Shown in pieces: positions 46,147 through 54,731 of a stretch of 64,000 nucleotides of DNA. Numbering within the stretch: position 1 is the stretch's first letter; every line of letters starts with the position of its first letter. A program made the position numbers and the translations under genes. Source of the DNA: Rhodococcus sp. ARC_M6 (lineage in GTDB: Bacteria; Actinomycetota; Actinomycetes; Mycobacteriales; Mycobacteriaceae). The notes below the pieces were generated by a model. That model did no database searches. It was not told the origin of the DNA and worked only from the letters and a program-made list of their open reading frames with translations. The stretch is taken from positions 1 to 64,000 of the forward strand of contig NZ_JALGQH010000021.1 in assembly GCF_022810305.1 (NCBI RefSeq). Direction: 5' to 3'.

Positions 46147-46202
46147 ACTCGGCACGCTAAGTTACTGGCTGGTAGGTTGGCGGAATCGACGAAAGGTATG
46201 AC

Positions 46203-47945
46203 GTGTCTGACACCGACGGATTGCTGTTCAACCCCCACACCGCAGACTTCGCGCAGTTCGATCCGGAAACCCGGCGACTGTTGAAGGCCACTATCGAGTG
46301 GTTTGAGAATCGCGGCAAGAAGCAATTGCTCCAAGACGATCTCGACGCCGTGTGGGTTTCCGATTTCCTCGACTTCGTCAAGAAGGAGAAGTTGTTCGCG
46401 ACGTTCCAGACGCCGTCGGCATTCGCTGACGGCGACGAGAACAGGCGCTGGGACGGCGCCCGTAACGCGGCGCTCAGTGAGATCTTCGGGTTCTACGGAC
46501 TTGCGTACTGGTACGCCTGGCAGGTCACCATCCTCGGTCTCGGGCCGATCTGGATGAGCGACAATGTGGCCGCCAAGAAGCGTGCTGCTCAGGAACTTGC
46601 CGACGGCGGGGTCATGGCGTTCGGGCTCTCAGAACGCGAACACGGCGCAGACGTGTACTCCACGGACATGCTGCTCACTCCCTCCCAGGGTGATGCAGCG
46701 GCTGATTCGGCCTTCCTCGCGAGCGGCGAGAAGTACTACATCGGGAACGGCAACATCGCCGGCATGGTGTCGGTCTTCGGGCGTCGTACCGACGTGGACG
46801 GGCCTGAAGGGTACGTATTCTTCGTCGCGGACAGCGCGCACCCGAACTACCACTTGGTGGACAACGTCCTGCGCGGTCAGATGTACGTCAGCACGTTCCG
46901 TCTCGAGGACTACCCGGTCCGTGAGGAAGACATCCTGCACACCGGTGTCGCAGCATTCGAAGCCGCCCTCAACACAGTGAACGTCGGAAAGTTCAACCTC
47001 TGCACCGGTTCGATCGGCATTACCGAGCACGCCTTCTTCGAGGCGATCACTCACGCGCAGAACCGAATTCTGTACGGAAATCCCGTGACTGATTTTGCTC
47101 ACGTTCGCGCGGCATTCGTCGACGCCTACTCCCGTCTGATCGCGATGAAGCAGTTCAGTGGCCGGGCAGTCGACTACTTCCGGAGCGCAAGCCTCGATGA
47201 CCGTCGTTACCTGCTGTTCAATCCCCTGACCAAGGCGAAGGTCACGTCGGAGGGCGAGCGCGTTGTCGGCCTTCTGCACGACGTGATTGCTGCCAAGGGT
47301 TACGAGAAGTCGACGTACTTCCGCGAGGCCGCTCAGGTAATCGGCACCCTGCCCAAGCTAGAGGGAACGGTCCACGTCAATGTCGGTCTGATCCTCAAGT
47401 TTCTACCGAACTACCTGTTCAACCCGGCAGAGTTCCCCGAGGTCGGTACCCGCCTGGACGCTGCCGACGACGAATTCTTCTGGAATCAGGGACCGACTCG
47501 CGGCGCCGCGAAGATCAGGTTTCACCAGTGGAAGCCGGTCTACGAGAAGCACTCCGGGATTCCGAACGTCGCACGTTTTTACGAGCAGGCAATCGCATTG
47601 ACCGAATTGCTCACCGCGGCAGCGCCGGACGAGCAGCAGCGCCAAGACCTTGATTTCATGCTCAATATCGGACATCTCTTCTCATTGGTCGTCTATGGTC
47701 ATTTGATCCTCGAGCAAGCAGAAATTACGGGATTGGATACCGACATCATCGATCAAATATTTGACTTCCAGATTCGCGACTTCTCCGGATATGCGATTGC
47801 ATTGCACGGAAAGCCGTCGTCGACACCCGAGCAGCAGGCGTGGGCGCTGGCCTCGGTGCGCAAGCCACACGTCGACGGCGAGCGATTCGATCGCGTCTGG
47901 CAGCACGTCAAGGCATACGACGGCGCTTACGAGATGCGCCCATGA
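46203..47945 (+). CDS. Acyl-CoA dehydrogenase family flavoprotein
   Basis: The 580-residue protein has acyl-CoA dehydrogenase features: MAFGLSEREHGADVYSTDML (FAD/substrate strand), KYYIGNGNIAGMVSVFGRR and helical C-terminal domain with FHQWKPVYEKHSG. The length is above the 380-400 of ordinary members, like actinobacterial FadE variants. GTG 46203 is the start. It overlaps the SnoaL-like gene by 4 bases, so the two are coupled. Chain-length preference cannot be read from sequence. Confidence 0.9.
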   Translation: MSDTDGLLFNPHTADFAQFDPETRRLLKATIEWFENRGKKQLLQDDLDAVWVSDFLDFVKKEKLFATFQTPSAFADGDENRRWDGARNAALSEIFGFYGLAYWYAWQVTILGLGPIWMSDNVAAKKRAAQELADGGVMAFGLSEREHGADVYSTDMLLTPSQGDAAADSAFLASGEKYYIGNGNIAGMVSVFGRRTDVDGPEGYVFFVADSAHPNYHLVDNVLRGQMYVSTFRLEDYPVREEDILHTGVAAFEAALNTVNVGKFNLCTGSIGITEHAFFEAITHAQNRILYGNPVTDFAHVRAAFVDAYSRLIAMKQFSGRAVDYFRSASLDDRRYLLFNPLTKAKVTSEGERVVGLLHDVIAAKGYEKSTYFREAAQVIGTLPKLEGTVHVNVGLILKFLPNYLFNPAEFPEVGTRLDAADDEFFWNQGPTRGAAKIRFHQWKPVYEKHSGIPNVARFYEQAIALTELLTAAAPDEQQRQDLDFMLNIGHLFSLVVYGHLILEQAEITGLDTDIIDQIFDFQIRDFSGYAIALHGKPSSTPEQQAWALASVRKPHVDGERFDRVWQHVKAYDGAYEMRP

Positions 47946-48721
47946 CCGCCCCGGTGACCCGTGACCAGTTGATGGCGGTGGTGGAGGGATCCCCCAAAGC
48001 CGTAGGCGCGCACGATCGGTCGACGTGGGTAGCGCTCTTCGCCGGTGACGGCCAGATCAACGATCCCGTGGGCTCACGCCCGCACAACGGAACGTCGGCG
48101 ATCGAGAGTTTCTACGACACTTTTATCGCACCGAACACCATCACGTTCTACGTCGAACGCGACATCGTGTGTGGACAAACGGTGTGGCGTGACTTGAGCC
48201 TCGCCACGGAGATGTCGACCGGGGTGGTGCTGAATGTTCCGATGCATCTGCGCTACGACGTGGTTGGCGAACCCGATGACCTTCGCATCGGAAGCCTCTA
48301 CGCCCATTGGGAATTGGCGACTATGCTGCGGCAACTCGCCGCTGCTGGTTTTGACGGTCTCAAGGCCGGGGCCAAGCTGACCCCGCAACTGCTCTCCAAT
48401 CAGGGAATCGGGGGAGCGCTCGGCTTCTCCCGCGGCATCCTGGGCGTCGGAGCAAAAGGCAAGCAGGCGGCGACGAGGTTCCTCGACGCTGCCACTGTCG
48501 GACGGACGCCACCCATTCCCGTGGAGCTTCCGGCAGGGACGCACCTGTCCCCGGCCGACGTCAACGATCTGCTGACGGGCATGACCCGGAGCAAGGTCCT
48601 CGCTGCGGGCCGCACCGTCACCGTGAGCGTCGTAGTGTGCGGGGAGCCGGGCATTGCGCTCTTCGGATTCGAGCCTAAGGGGCATCGGATCAATCGGGTG
48701 CAGTTCTTTACCGAAAGCTGA
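47942..48721 (+). CDS. SnoaL/ketosteroid-isomerase-like protein
   Basis: The 259-residue protein has an NTF2-like fold N-terminus (WVALFAGDGQINDPVGSRPH, then SIESFYDTFIAP-type segment) and an extra C-terminal half (about 140-259) with no clear family. It starts inside the acyl-CoA dehydrogenase stop (ATGA), so it probably acts on the same acyl or steroid-like substrate. A hairpin follows. Confidence 0.8.
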   Translation: MTAPVTRDQLMAVVEGSPKAVGAHDRSTWVALFAGDGQINDPVGSRPHNGTSAIESFYDTFIAPNTITFYVERDIVCGQTVWRDLSLATEMSTGVVLNVPMHLRYDVVGEPDDLRIGSLYAHWELATMLRQLAAAGFDGLKAGAKLTPQLLSNQGIGGALGFSRGILGVGAKGKQAATRFLDAATVGRTPPIPVELPAGTHLSPADVNDLLTGMTRSKVLAAGRTVTVSVVVCGEPGIALFGFEPKGHRINRVQFFTES

Positions 48722-48725
48722 GTAC

Positions 48726-48761
48726 TCGGGTTCGGCGCACCGGTTGCTGTGCCGAACCCGA
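48726..48761 (+). terminator. Hairpin terminator after the SnoaL-like gene
   Basis: An 11-base-pair stem (TCGGGTTCGGC with GCCGAACCCGA) starts 5 bases after the stop. Only a weak U-rich tail follows. Confidence 0.6.
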
Positions 48762-48919
48762 TCAGTCTTGCTTCGAGGTCTGCTGAGCGTCTTCATTGCA
48801 ACGGCAAGTCACGGACCTGCTGCTATTTGGCGCGCGGTGAGGTTGATCCGCCGGGTAGGTGAGGGTTTCGCCTCCGATCGTTGTGCGTAGCTGGTCAACG
48901 TGTGCCGTGACCGTCACAA

Positions 48920-48943
48920 ATAACAGAGCGCCTGCTCTGTTAT
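48920..48943. promoter_or_regulatory. Perfect palindromic TetR operator candidate
   Basis: ATAACAGAGC (48920-48929) and GCTCTGTTAT (48934-48943) form a perfect 10-base inverted repeat with a GCCT spacer, ending 9 bases before the TetR start at 48953. Confidence 0.75.
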
Positions 48944-48952
48944 GTTGTGTCT

Positions 48953-49600
48953 ATGCCCCGACCACGCACCCACGACCTCGAGCAGCTGATGGATTTCACG
49001 GAGCAATTAGCTGTCGATACCGGCGCCGCTGCGGTCACCGTTCGCGCCCTCTCGGAGCTCACCTCGGTGTCGAACGGCGCGATCTACCACGCCTTCGGCT
49101 CCCGAGCCGGTTTGGTCGGCAGGGTCTGGCTGCGGGCTGCGCAACGGTTCCTGGTCGTACAGAGCGAGGCAGTCGATGCCGTGCTGAGTCATGAATCCGC
49201 GCCGGGAGCAGCAATCGACGCTGTCATTGCTGCCGCGGACGCACCCGCCAGATTCTTGCTCGAGTTTCCGCTCTCGGGCCGATTCCTACTCACGGTGCGA
49301 CGCAGCGAACTTCTCGGTGCCAACGACATACCTACCGAGATCGCGAACGACCTCCGTGCGCTCGACACGTCGATTGCCGGCTTGCTGGTCCGATTGTCGC
49401 TGGCGATGTGGGATCGAGCCGACCGAGAGGCGGTAGCGGTCATCAAAGACTGTGTCGTCGAACTACCCACAGCACTCCTCCTGCGAGGCCAACGTACGCC
49501 CGATCCTGCAGTGCGCGAACGGCTCGCGGCTGCGGTACGGGCCGTGCTGGCCCTGCCTCCACCCGAATCCCCACCTTCAACCACGACAACCGGCAACTAG
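48953..49600 (+). CDS. TetR-family regulator of the enoyl-CoA hydratase gene
   Basis: This 215-residue regulator has a helix-turn-helix (TVRALSELTSVSNGAIYHAF) and a helical ligand domain. ATG 48953 is preferred; GTG 48947 is 2 codons upstream. A perfect palindrome lies just upstream and the enoyl-CoA hydratase starts 13 bases after its stop, so it is probably an acyl-CoA-responsive autorepressor of that gene. Confidence 0.88.
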   Translation: MPRPRTHDLEQLMDFTEQLAVDTGAAAVTVRALSELTSVSNGAIYHAFGSRAGLVGRVWLRAAQRFLVVQSEAVDAVLSHESAPGAAIDAVIAAADAPARFLLEFPLSGRFLLTVRRSELLGANDIPTEIANDLRALDTSIAGLLVRLSLAMWDRADREAVAVIKDCVVELPTALLLRGQRTPDPAVRERLAAAVRAVLALPPPESPPSTTTTGN

Positions 49601-49613
49601 AAGGACAGCAACG

Positions 49614-50273
49614 ATGACCGCAACACTGGACTACCGCGACGACATTGCCGTATTGACCCTGGGCGACGACGAGAACCGTTTCTCGCCGGAATGGCTCGAG
49701 GCGATCTCCACTCATCTCAGCGAAATCGATTCCACTGCAAAGGGTTTGATTACCGTCGGCTCGGGCAAGTTCTACTCCAACGGCCTGGATCTGGAATGGC
49801 TGATGTCCAACGGTGACCGCGCCGAATGGTACGTCCAGCAAGTCCAAGACCTGTTCAACCGGATCCTCACCTACCCGCTGCCCACTATCGCCGCCGTCAA
49901 CGGCCACACCTTCGGCGCCGGAGCCATGTTCGCCATCGCGCATGACTACCGCCTCATGCGCGAGGACCGCGGCTACTACTGCTTCCCTGAAGTCGACATC
50001 AACATCCCCTTCACCCCTGGAATGGCTGCCCTGATCCAGGCCAAGCTCACACCGCAGACAGCGATCACCGCGATGACTACCGGACACCGTTACAGCGCAG
50101 CCGATGCCCTGGCCGCCGGCCTCGTCGACGGTACCGCTTCACAAAGCGAACTGGTGGCGGCTGCACTCGGCCGACTGACGCCGATCGCCGGCAAGGACCG
50201 CGGCACTCTCGCAGCTATCAAAACCACCATGTACAGCTCGGTCACGGCCGCACTGGGGCAACGCCGAAACTGA
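49614..50273 (+). CDS. Enoyl-CoA hydratase/isomerase family protein
   Basis: At 219 residues this is a short crotonase-fold protein. It has the oxyanion strand GLITVGSGKFYSNGLDLEW and AVNGHTFGAGAMFAIAHDYR, then FPEVDINIPFTPGMAALIQ. The last part resembles the isomerase/hydratase subgroup of delta3,delta2-enoyl-CoA isomerases, so isomerase activity is possible. AAGGA precedes ATG 49614. Confidence 0.9.
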   Translation: MTATLDYRDDIAVLTLGDDENRFSPEWLEAISTHLSEIDSTAKGLITVGSGKFYSNGLDLEWLMSNGDRAEWYVQQVQDLFNRILTYPLPTIAAVNGHTFGAGAMFAIAHDYRLMREDRGYYCFPEVDINIPFTPGMAALIQAKLTPQTAITAMTTGHRYSAADALAAGLVDGTASQSELVAAALGRLTPIAGKDRGTLAAIKTTMYSSVTAALGQRRN

Positions 50274-50439
50274 CTATCTCCTCGCCCGACGAAGGTCGTC
50301 CCGCCGACGACCACCCGGACTGCCCCCCGGCGACACAAATCTGACTGCGCGCCTTGTCGGTTGGTTGTAGTCGCTCCCCGAGCGGATGTACGCGGCGGTT
50401 GGTTCTGCCGAAACCATTCGGCGCCGGGTGAGATGGAGA

Positions 50440-50680
50440 GGTCGTCCGCAAGACAACTTGCGGCGAATGCTTCGGAATCCGAGAGCGGGCGCTTCTACTG
50501 TCCGGGACTCCGACGTGCTGATCACCCCGGGCGCGCAAAGCGCATTGGCTTGTCGTCCACCGTCGTCGCGGGGGGCGTCGTGGTGATCGGCTGTGCCTGC
50601 CTCGCGCTCAAGGCGCGCGTAGTGGCGCCGCCGGTCGACCCGACAGGCGACGCTGCTACCGCGTCGGATCTAGGCGGGTC
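50440..50680 (+). pseudogene. Remnant of a MocR-type (GntR-aminotransferase) regulator
   Basis: Two frames carry pieces of one aminotransferase-like sequence: DSDVLITPGAQSALA (50500-50545 region) and, one frame over, VVVIGCACLALKARVVAPPV followed by DPTG (50580-50660 region). Both match the order of blocks in MocR-type regulators, but with a frameshift and deleted residues, and with no N- or C-terminal part. The rest of 50274-50669 shows no other gene. Confidence 0.45.
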
Positions 50681-51509
50681 CGAAGAGCGGTCCACCGCCA
50701 AATGCGTTCCGATGTGACGCCGGTTGCTTGCCGTTGGCGTCGGTGATTCCGTAATCGAGTGCGGTCTCCGCCGTGATCAGGGTGTGGCCGTTGCGAGTGT
50801 TGACCTCGGGGTCGTTGGCGAGAGCGGTGATGACCTGCCCGACGAACTCCGGGGTTTCCGCCTCTGCGAGTGAGAAGCCCTCGAAGTCGGTCATTTCGCT
50901 GGCTTCCATCCGCTCGTTCCGGATCAAGCCGAGCCAGAAGGACAGGGCGGTGACTCCGGTGCCCTTCAAATCGACGGCCATGTCCGCGGCCATTTTGTCG
51001 AGTCCGGCTTTCGACATGCCGTACAGAACCGAATGCAGATATCCGCGGGTGCCGAAGGACGAAATATTGCCGATTACACCGCTACCGCGGGGAACCATCA
51101 ACTTCGCGGCTTCCACGGAGGCGACGTAATGCGCGCGCAAACCGATCCCGATCAGCGAATCCCAGTCCGCGACAGGTCGTTTCCAGAATGGATCACTGAA
51201 ACCTGCATATCCGGCCGGATTGGCCCAGACGTTGTTGATCAGAAGGTCCAGTTGGCCGGACTGCTCTTCCGCGATGCGCGCGAACAGGTCCACGATCTGC
51301 TGGTCGTCGCTGTGATCGACCTGCACTGCGATTCCGTGCCCGCCGCGCTCGGTGATTTCGGCGGCGGTCTTGTCCAAGGCGCAGCCGGTGCCGACTTCGC
51401 CGCGGGCAGTCACGTAGACGGTCCAGCCGTCGCTGCCCAGAGCCAGCGCGATTCCTTTGCCGACGCTCCGGCTTGCACCGGTGACCAGGGCGACCTTCTG
51501 CGCGTTCAT
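50670..51509 (-). CDS. Short-chain dehydrogenase/reductase (SDR)
   Basis: This 279-residue enzyme has the nucleotide motif VTGASRSVGKGIALAL (about 9-24), NNVWA in place of NNAG, the catalytic Ser in GNISSFGT and YGMSKAGLDKM (Tyr/Lys). It should oxidise or reduce an alcohol or ketone with NAD(P). It overlaps the SnoaL gene by 4 bases. The reaction partner may be the SnoaL substrate, though this is inference. Confidence 0.93.
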   Translation of the reverse strand: MNAQKVALVTGASRSVGKGIALALGSDGWTVYVTARGEVGTGCALDKTAAEITERGGHGIAVQVDHSDDQQIVDLFARIAEEQSGQLDLLINNVWANPAGYAGFSDPFWKRPVADWDSLIGIGLRAHYVASVEAAKLMVPRGSGVIGNISSFGTRGYLHSVLYGMSKAGLDKMAADMAVDLKGTGVTALSFWLGLIRNERMEASEMTDFEGFSLAEAETPEFVGQVITALANDPEVNTRNGHTLITAETALDYGITDANGKQPASHRNAFGGGPLFGPA

Positions 51510-52003
51510 CGCTTACCGCCGAACATGCCCTCGGCGATAACGGCTTCGGGGTGCAGGGGAGTGGTGATCGACCACGTCTCCGTGAAATGGCACTGACTCA
51601 TTTTCCAGATCCCGTCCTCGATCACGTAGGCGTCGTCGTATTCACCGGTCATGAGTTTCTCGGTTCGACGGACCGTGTCGATCTGACGAAACTTGAGAGT
51701 CCATCGTCCGAGTGCTGTTGTCTCCGAGGTTAGGTCGATATCGGCATGCTGGCCGTGATGCATGTCGAGGACCGCGTACTTGCCCTCCACCTGCCGCAGG
51801 GCAACCGCTGTGAAGATGTCGGCCATGGGGCCGGCGTCGTCGAACGCGCCGAGCCCGCCGTAGTTGATGGAAGCGCCGGTCCGAATGAAGCTGTCACGAA
51901 ACCCGACCGGGTCTTTGGCGTCGCAGGCGCGCCAGTAGCGGTACTTGAGCTTCTTGATCTCTTCGATCTGCTCGAGTGCGTCGATGCGTTGTGCGAGATC
52001 CAA
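51506..52003 (-). CDS. SnoaL-like/NTF2-fold protein
   Basis: The 165-residue protein is a single NTF2-like domain, starting RIDALEQIEEIKKLKYRYWR and containing FRDSFIRTGASINYGGLGAF. It belongs to the SnoaL-like_4 group often paired with SDR enzymes acting on aromatic or steroid compounds. It is coupled to the SDR by a 4-base overlap (ATGA). Confidence 0.88.
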   Translation of the reverse strand: MDLAQRIDALEQIEEIKKLKYRYWRACDAKDPVGFRDSFIRTGASINYGGLGAFDDAGPMADIFTAVALRQVEGKYAVLDMHHGQHADIDLTSETTALGRWTLKFRQIDTVRRTEKLMTGEYDDAYVIEDGIWKMSQCHFTETWSITTPLHPEAVIAEGMFGGKR

Positions 52004-52095
52004 CGTCGGTCCTTTTCGTCAGGGTTTCCCGTGATGTGTCGAATCGACTGTATGGCTCACTCGGTCACGCCTGTGACGTGGATCCCATTGATCGG

Positions 52096-52731
52096 TTAGG
52101 AAACTGGGTCAGTGTCAGTCGTGGTCCCGGCGACTGCGAGCGCAATTGCCGCAGATTCGCCGAAAACGCTGGTCCACAGTTCTCCCAGTGCAGGATCCTC
52201 GTCGACATTTTCGGGCGCCTTCATTGCAAGCAGATTATTGATCAGCATGCCGTTGGCGATGAACAAGCGGGCCTGCGCGGGGGTGCAGCCGGTTCGATTG
52301 CGTAGAAGGGTGTATATCTCGGCCATCGCGGATCGTGAGGCGGCGGCGATATCGTCTGTGCTGGTGGCGAATCCGTGCAACATGACAAGAAGTAGATCTC
52401 GGTCGAGGACTAGTTCGCCGTAAGAAGTGCCGAGTTCCGCCCAGAATTGCGGATCGCTGGGCTCGATGCGGAGTGTGTCCAGCTTGTCGGTGAAGGTGCG
52501 GACGATCTCGCCCAGCGCGCGCGAGAACACGGCCTGGAACAGATCTGCCTTTGTTCCGAACATGCGAACGACGTACGGCTGGGATACGCCGGCTTCCTTG
52601 GCAACGGCGTCGGTGCTGGTGCCCGAGTATCCACCGCGAGCGAAGGCTCGCGTGGCCGCGGCCAGGACGAGTGCCCGGCGCGCGGGTGCGCTCATCCTGC
52701 GTTTGGGCTGCGGGGATCTTTCACTCGACAT
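52096..52731 (-). CDS. TetR-family regulator divergent from an MFS pump
   Basis: This 211-residue protein has the TetR helix-turn-helix (FARGGYSGTSTDAVAKEAGV, then QPYVVRMFGTKADLFQAVF). The divergent MFS gene starts 72 bases away with a repeat-rich region between. The expected role is repression of that efflux gene until a ligand binds. Confidence 0.92.
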   Translation of the reverse strand: MSSERSPQPKRRMSAPARRALVLAAATRAFARGGYSGTSTDAVAKEAGVSQPYVVRMFGTKADLFQAVFSRALGEIVRTFTDKLDTLRIEPSDPQFWAELGTSYGELVLDRDLLLVMLHGFATSTDDIAAASRSAMAEIYTLLRNRTGCTPAQARLFIANGMLINNLLAMKAPENVDEDPALGELWTSVFGESAAIALAVAGTTTDTDPVS

Positions 52732-52747
52732 ATTGACAGGTTATCAG

Positions 52748-52790
52748 TTGATGCCTTAGCGTCGATTAAGTAATCAAACGATGCCTAAGG
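52748..52790. promoter_or_regulatory. Repeat-rich divergent operator region (TetR/MFS)
   Basis: GATTA and TAATC (52764-52775) form a small palindrome. GATGCCT occurs at 52750 and 52780, 30 bases apart, and CCTTAG (52753-52758) mirrors CTAAGG (52785-52790). The set fills the space between the two divergent genes. Confidence 0.5.
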
Positions 52791-52803
52791 CGAGGAAAAT
52801 GCG

Positions 52804-54225
52804 ATGACTGTTTTGGCGAATGCCGGCGCCGGGGCAACCCCCGAGTCGGAAGCGCAGGGCCGACGAACTGTGCCAGTCGCGATAGCGATCCTCGCAGCCT
52901 CGCTCCCGATGTTCATGGCGACTCTCGACAATCTTGTGATGACCAGCGCATTGCCGGTGATCGAGAAGGATCTGAACGCATCCGTCGGCCAGTTGCAATG
53001 GTTTATGAATGCCTACACTCTCGCCTTTGCCACGCTGATGTTGTCGGCGACGACGCTCGGAGATCACTGGGGTAGGCGACGCATGTTCGTGGGCGGAATC
53101 GGTTTGTTCACGGCAGCATCGATCGCGTCTGCATTGTCGACATCGGCCGGCCTGTTGATCGCAGCACGTGCCGTTCAAGGTGTCGGTGCTGCTGCAATCA
53201 TGCCGCTCTCACTGACGCTGCTGGTCGCTGCAGTTCCGGAAGCCAAGCGCGCCATGGCAATCGGCGTGTGGGGTGGCGTGTCGGGCCTCGGAATCGCTCT
53301 GGGGCCGGTGGTGGGAGGCGCAGTGGTCGACGGATTCTCGTGGCAAGGGATCTTCTGGATCAACGTGCCGGTGGCAATCGTCGCTGTTCCCCTCGCGATG
53401 TACGCATTGCGGGAATCGACCGGTCGCACACAACCTTTGGACCTACCCGGAGTTGTACTCGCCGGTCTGGGTGTGTTCCTGGCAGTCTGGGGCATCGGTC
53501 ACGGCAACGATGACGGGTGGACTTCGTTCGGAGTTGTTGCCTCGCTGGTTGGTTCAGCTGTTGCTTTGGTGCTGTTCGTCCTGCGGGAGGTGAAGACCCC
53601 GTATCCGGTGATGCCGTTGCGCTTGTTCCGCTCGCGCAGTTTCGCGATGGCGAACGTGATCGGGTTGACCTTCTCGATCGGCATCTTCGGTGCGGTGTTC
53701 CTGCTCTCGCAGTACCTTCAAATCGCCATGGGTTTCAGCCCGTTCGAAGCAGGGTTGCGGACACTCCCGTGGACGGCGGCACCGATGATCTTCGCTCCGC
53801 TGGCCGGACTGCTCGCGCCGAAACTCGGACTGCGTTCTCTGCTGCTCGCCGGTCTCAGTCTGCAAGCCGGCGCCTTGTTCTGGTTGGCCGCGCTCATCGA
53901 GCCAGGCGTCACCTACGGTTCGATGATCCCGGCACTTCTCATGGCCGGCGTCGGTATGGGCCTGACCTTCGCCCCGAATGCGACCGCAGTCCTTGTGGAC
54001 ATGGACGCACCGGATCACGGCACGGCCAGTTCGACCAACGCGACGCTTCGCGAGATCGGCGTCGCACTGGGAATCGCGATACTGACAGCCGTCTTCCTCG
54101 CGGCCGGTGGCGCGTTGACACCACTCGGCTACGGCGAAGCGCTCACTCCCGCACTGAAGGTTGGTGGCTGCTTTGTGCTGATCGCGCTGGGAGCTGCGTG
54201 GTTTGTGCCGGCCCAAAGGCGGTAG
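52804..54225 (+). CDS. MFS drug:H+ antiporter, DHA2 (EmrB/QacA) family
   Basis: The 473-residue protein has about 14 membrane helices. DHA2 features include TLDNLVMTSALPVIEKDLN in TM1, ATTLGDHWGRRRMFVG (motif A) and GIALGPVVGGAVVDGFSWQG (motif C). It is under probable control of the divergent TetR. The exported compound is unknown. Confidence 0.93.
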   Translation: MTVLANAGAGATPESEAQGRRTVPVAIAILAASLPMFMATLDNLVMTSALPVIEKDLNASVGQLQWFMNAYTLAFATLMLSATTLGDHWGRRRMFVGGIGLFTAASIASALSTSAGLLIAARAVQGVGAAAIMPLSLTLLVAAVPEAKRAMAIGVWGGVSGLGIALGPVVGGAVVDGFSWQGIFWINVPVAIVAVPLAMYALRESTGRTQPLDLPGVVLAGLGVFLAVWGIGHGNDDGWTSFGVVASLVGSAVALVLFVLREVKTPYPVMPLRLFRSRSFAMANVIGLTFSIGIFGAVFLLSQYLQIAMGFSPFEAGLRTLPWTAAPMIFAPLAGLLAPKLGLRSLLLAGLSLQAGALFWLAALIEPGVTYGSMIPALLMAGVGMGLTFAPNATAVLVDMDAPDHGTASSTNATLREIGVALGIAILTAVFLAAGGALTPLGYGEALTPALKVGGCFVLIALGAAWFVPAQRR

Positions 54226-54232
54226 ATCGCCC

Positions 54233-54270
54233 GTGCGCCTTTTCGGTATTGCACTACCGAAAAGGCGCAC
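54233..54270. terminator. Bidirectional hairpin after the MFS gene
   Basis: A perfect 16-base-pair stem (54233-54248 with 54255-54270) with loop TTGCAC lies between the converging MFS and DUF4439 genes. There is no U-run, but the stem holds four consecutive A-T pairs. Confidence 0.75.
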
Positions 54271-54275
54271 ACGGG

Positions 54276-54731
54276 CTATGCGCCCGGAACTCCCGGAAAT
54301 GCCGTTGTCACCGGAGTTGTCCCCAAAGCTGAACGCCACCCGGCCCCGCGAATGGAGGCGTCGGTAAGCGCGTCGACCCCGAATGTCCGCAGTTCGTCGG
54401 TATCGACCTGTTCGATGAATGCGCGATAGCTGATCGCCGTGTCGACTTCGATCTGCGCCGCCAGCTGAGCCGCGGTAATGGCATCGGTGACCGGGAACGG
54501 AATCGCGTAGGCCGCAGCGGCAAGCGGGGGAGTGAGTCCGGCCTCGGTTGCCATCGCAGTCAGAGAGTCACGCCGCGCGCGGTGAGTGGCCGTATGGACG
54601 GCGACTTCCTTGACGCGAGCCGGATTGGAAAATGCTGCGACGACGCCATAGGCGAAGATCGCGGCATTCTCGGATTCGATTGCTGCGAGCACGGCGTCGT
54701 CGCCGGCTTTCGATCTACGAACGATGCTCAT
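54276..54731 (-). CDS. DUF4439 ferritin-like protein
   Basis: This 151-residue protein is a four-helix ferritin-like bundle of the DUF4439 family (AAIESENAAIFAYGVVAAFS near the start; AAQLAAQIEVDTAISYRAFI in the later helices). Glu and His positions could bind iron, although the usual EXXH pattern is not complete. It overlaps the Tat lipoprotein gene by 4 bases. The counterpart near proS in M. tuberculosis is Rv2844. Confidence 0.85.
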   Translation of the reverse strand: MSIVRRSKAGDDAVLAAIESENAAIFAYGVVAAFSNPARVKEVAVHTATHRARRDSLTAMATEAGLTPPLAAAAYAIPFPVTDAITAAQLAAQIEVDTAISYRAFIEQVDTDELRTFGVDALTDASIRGAGWRSALGTTPVTTAFPGVPGA

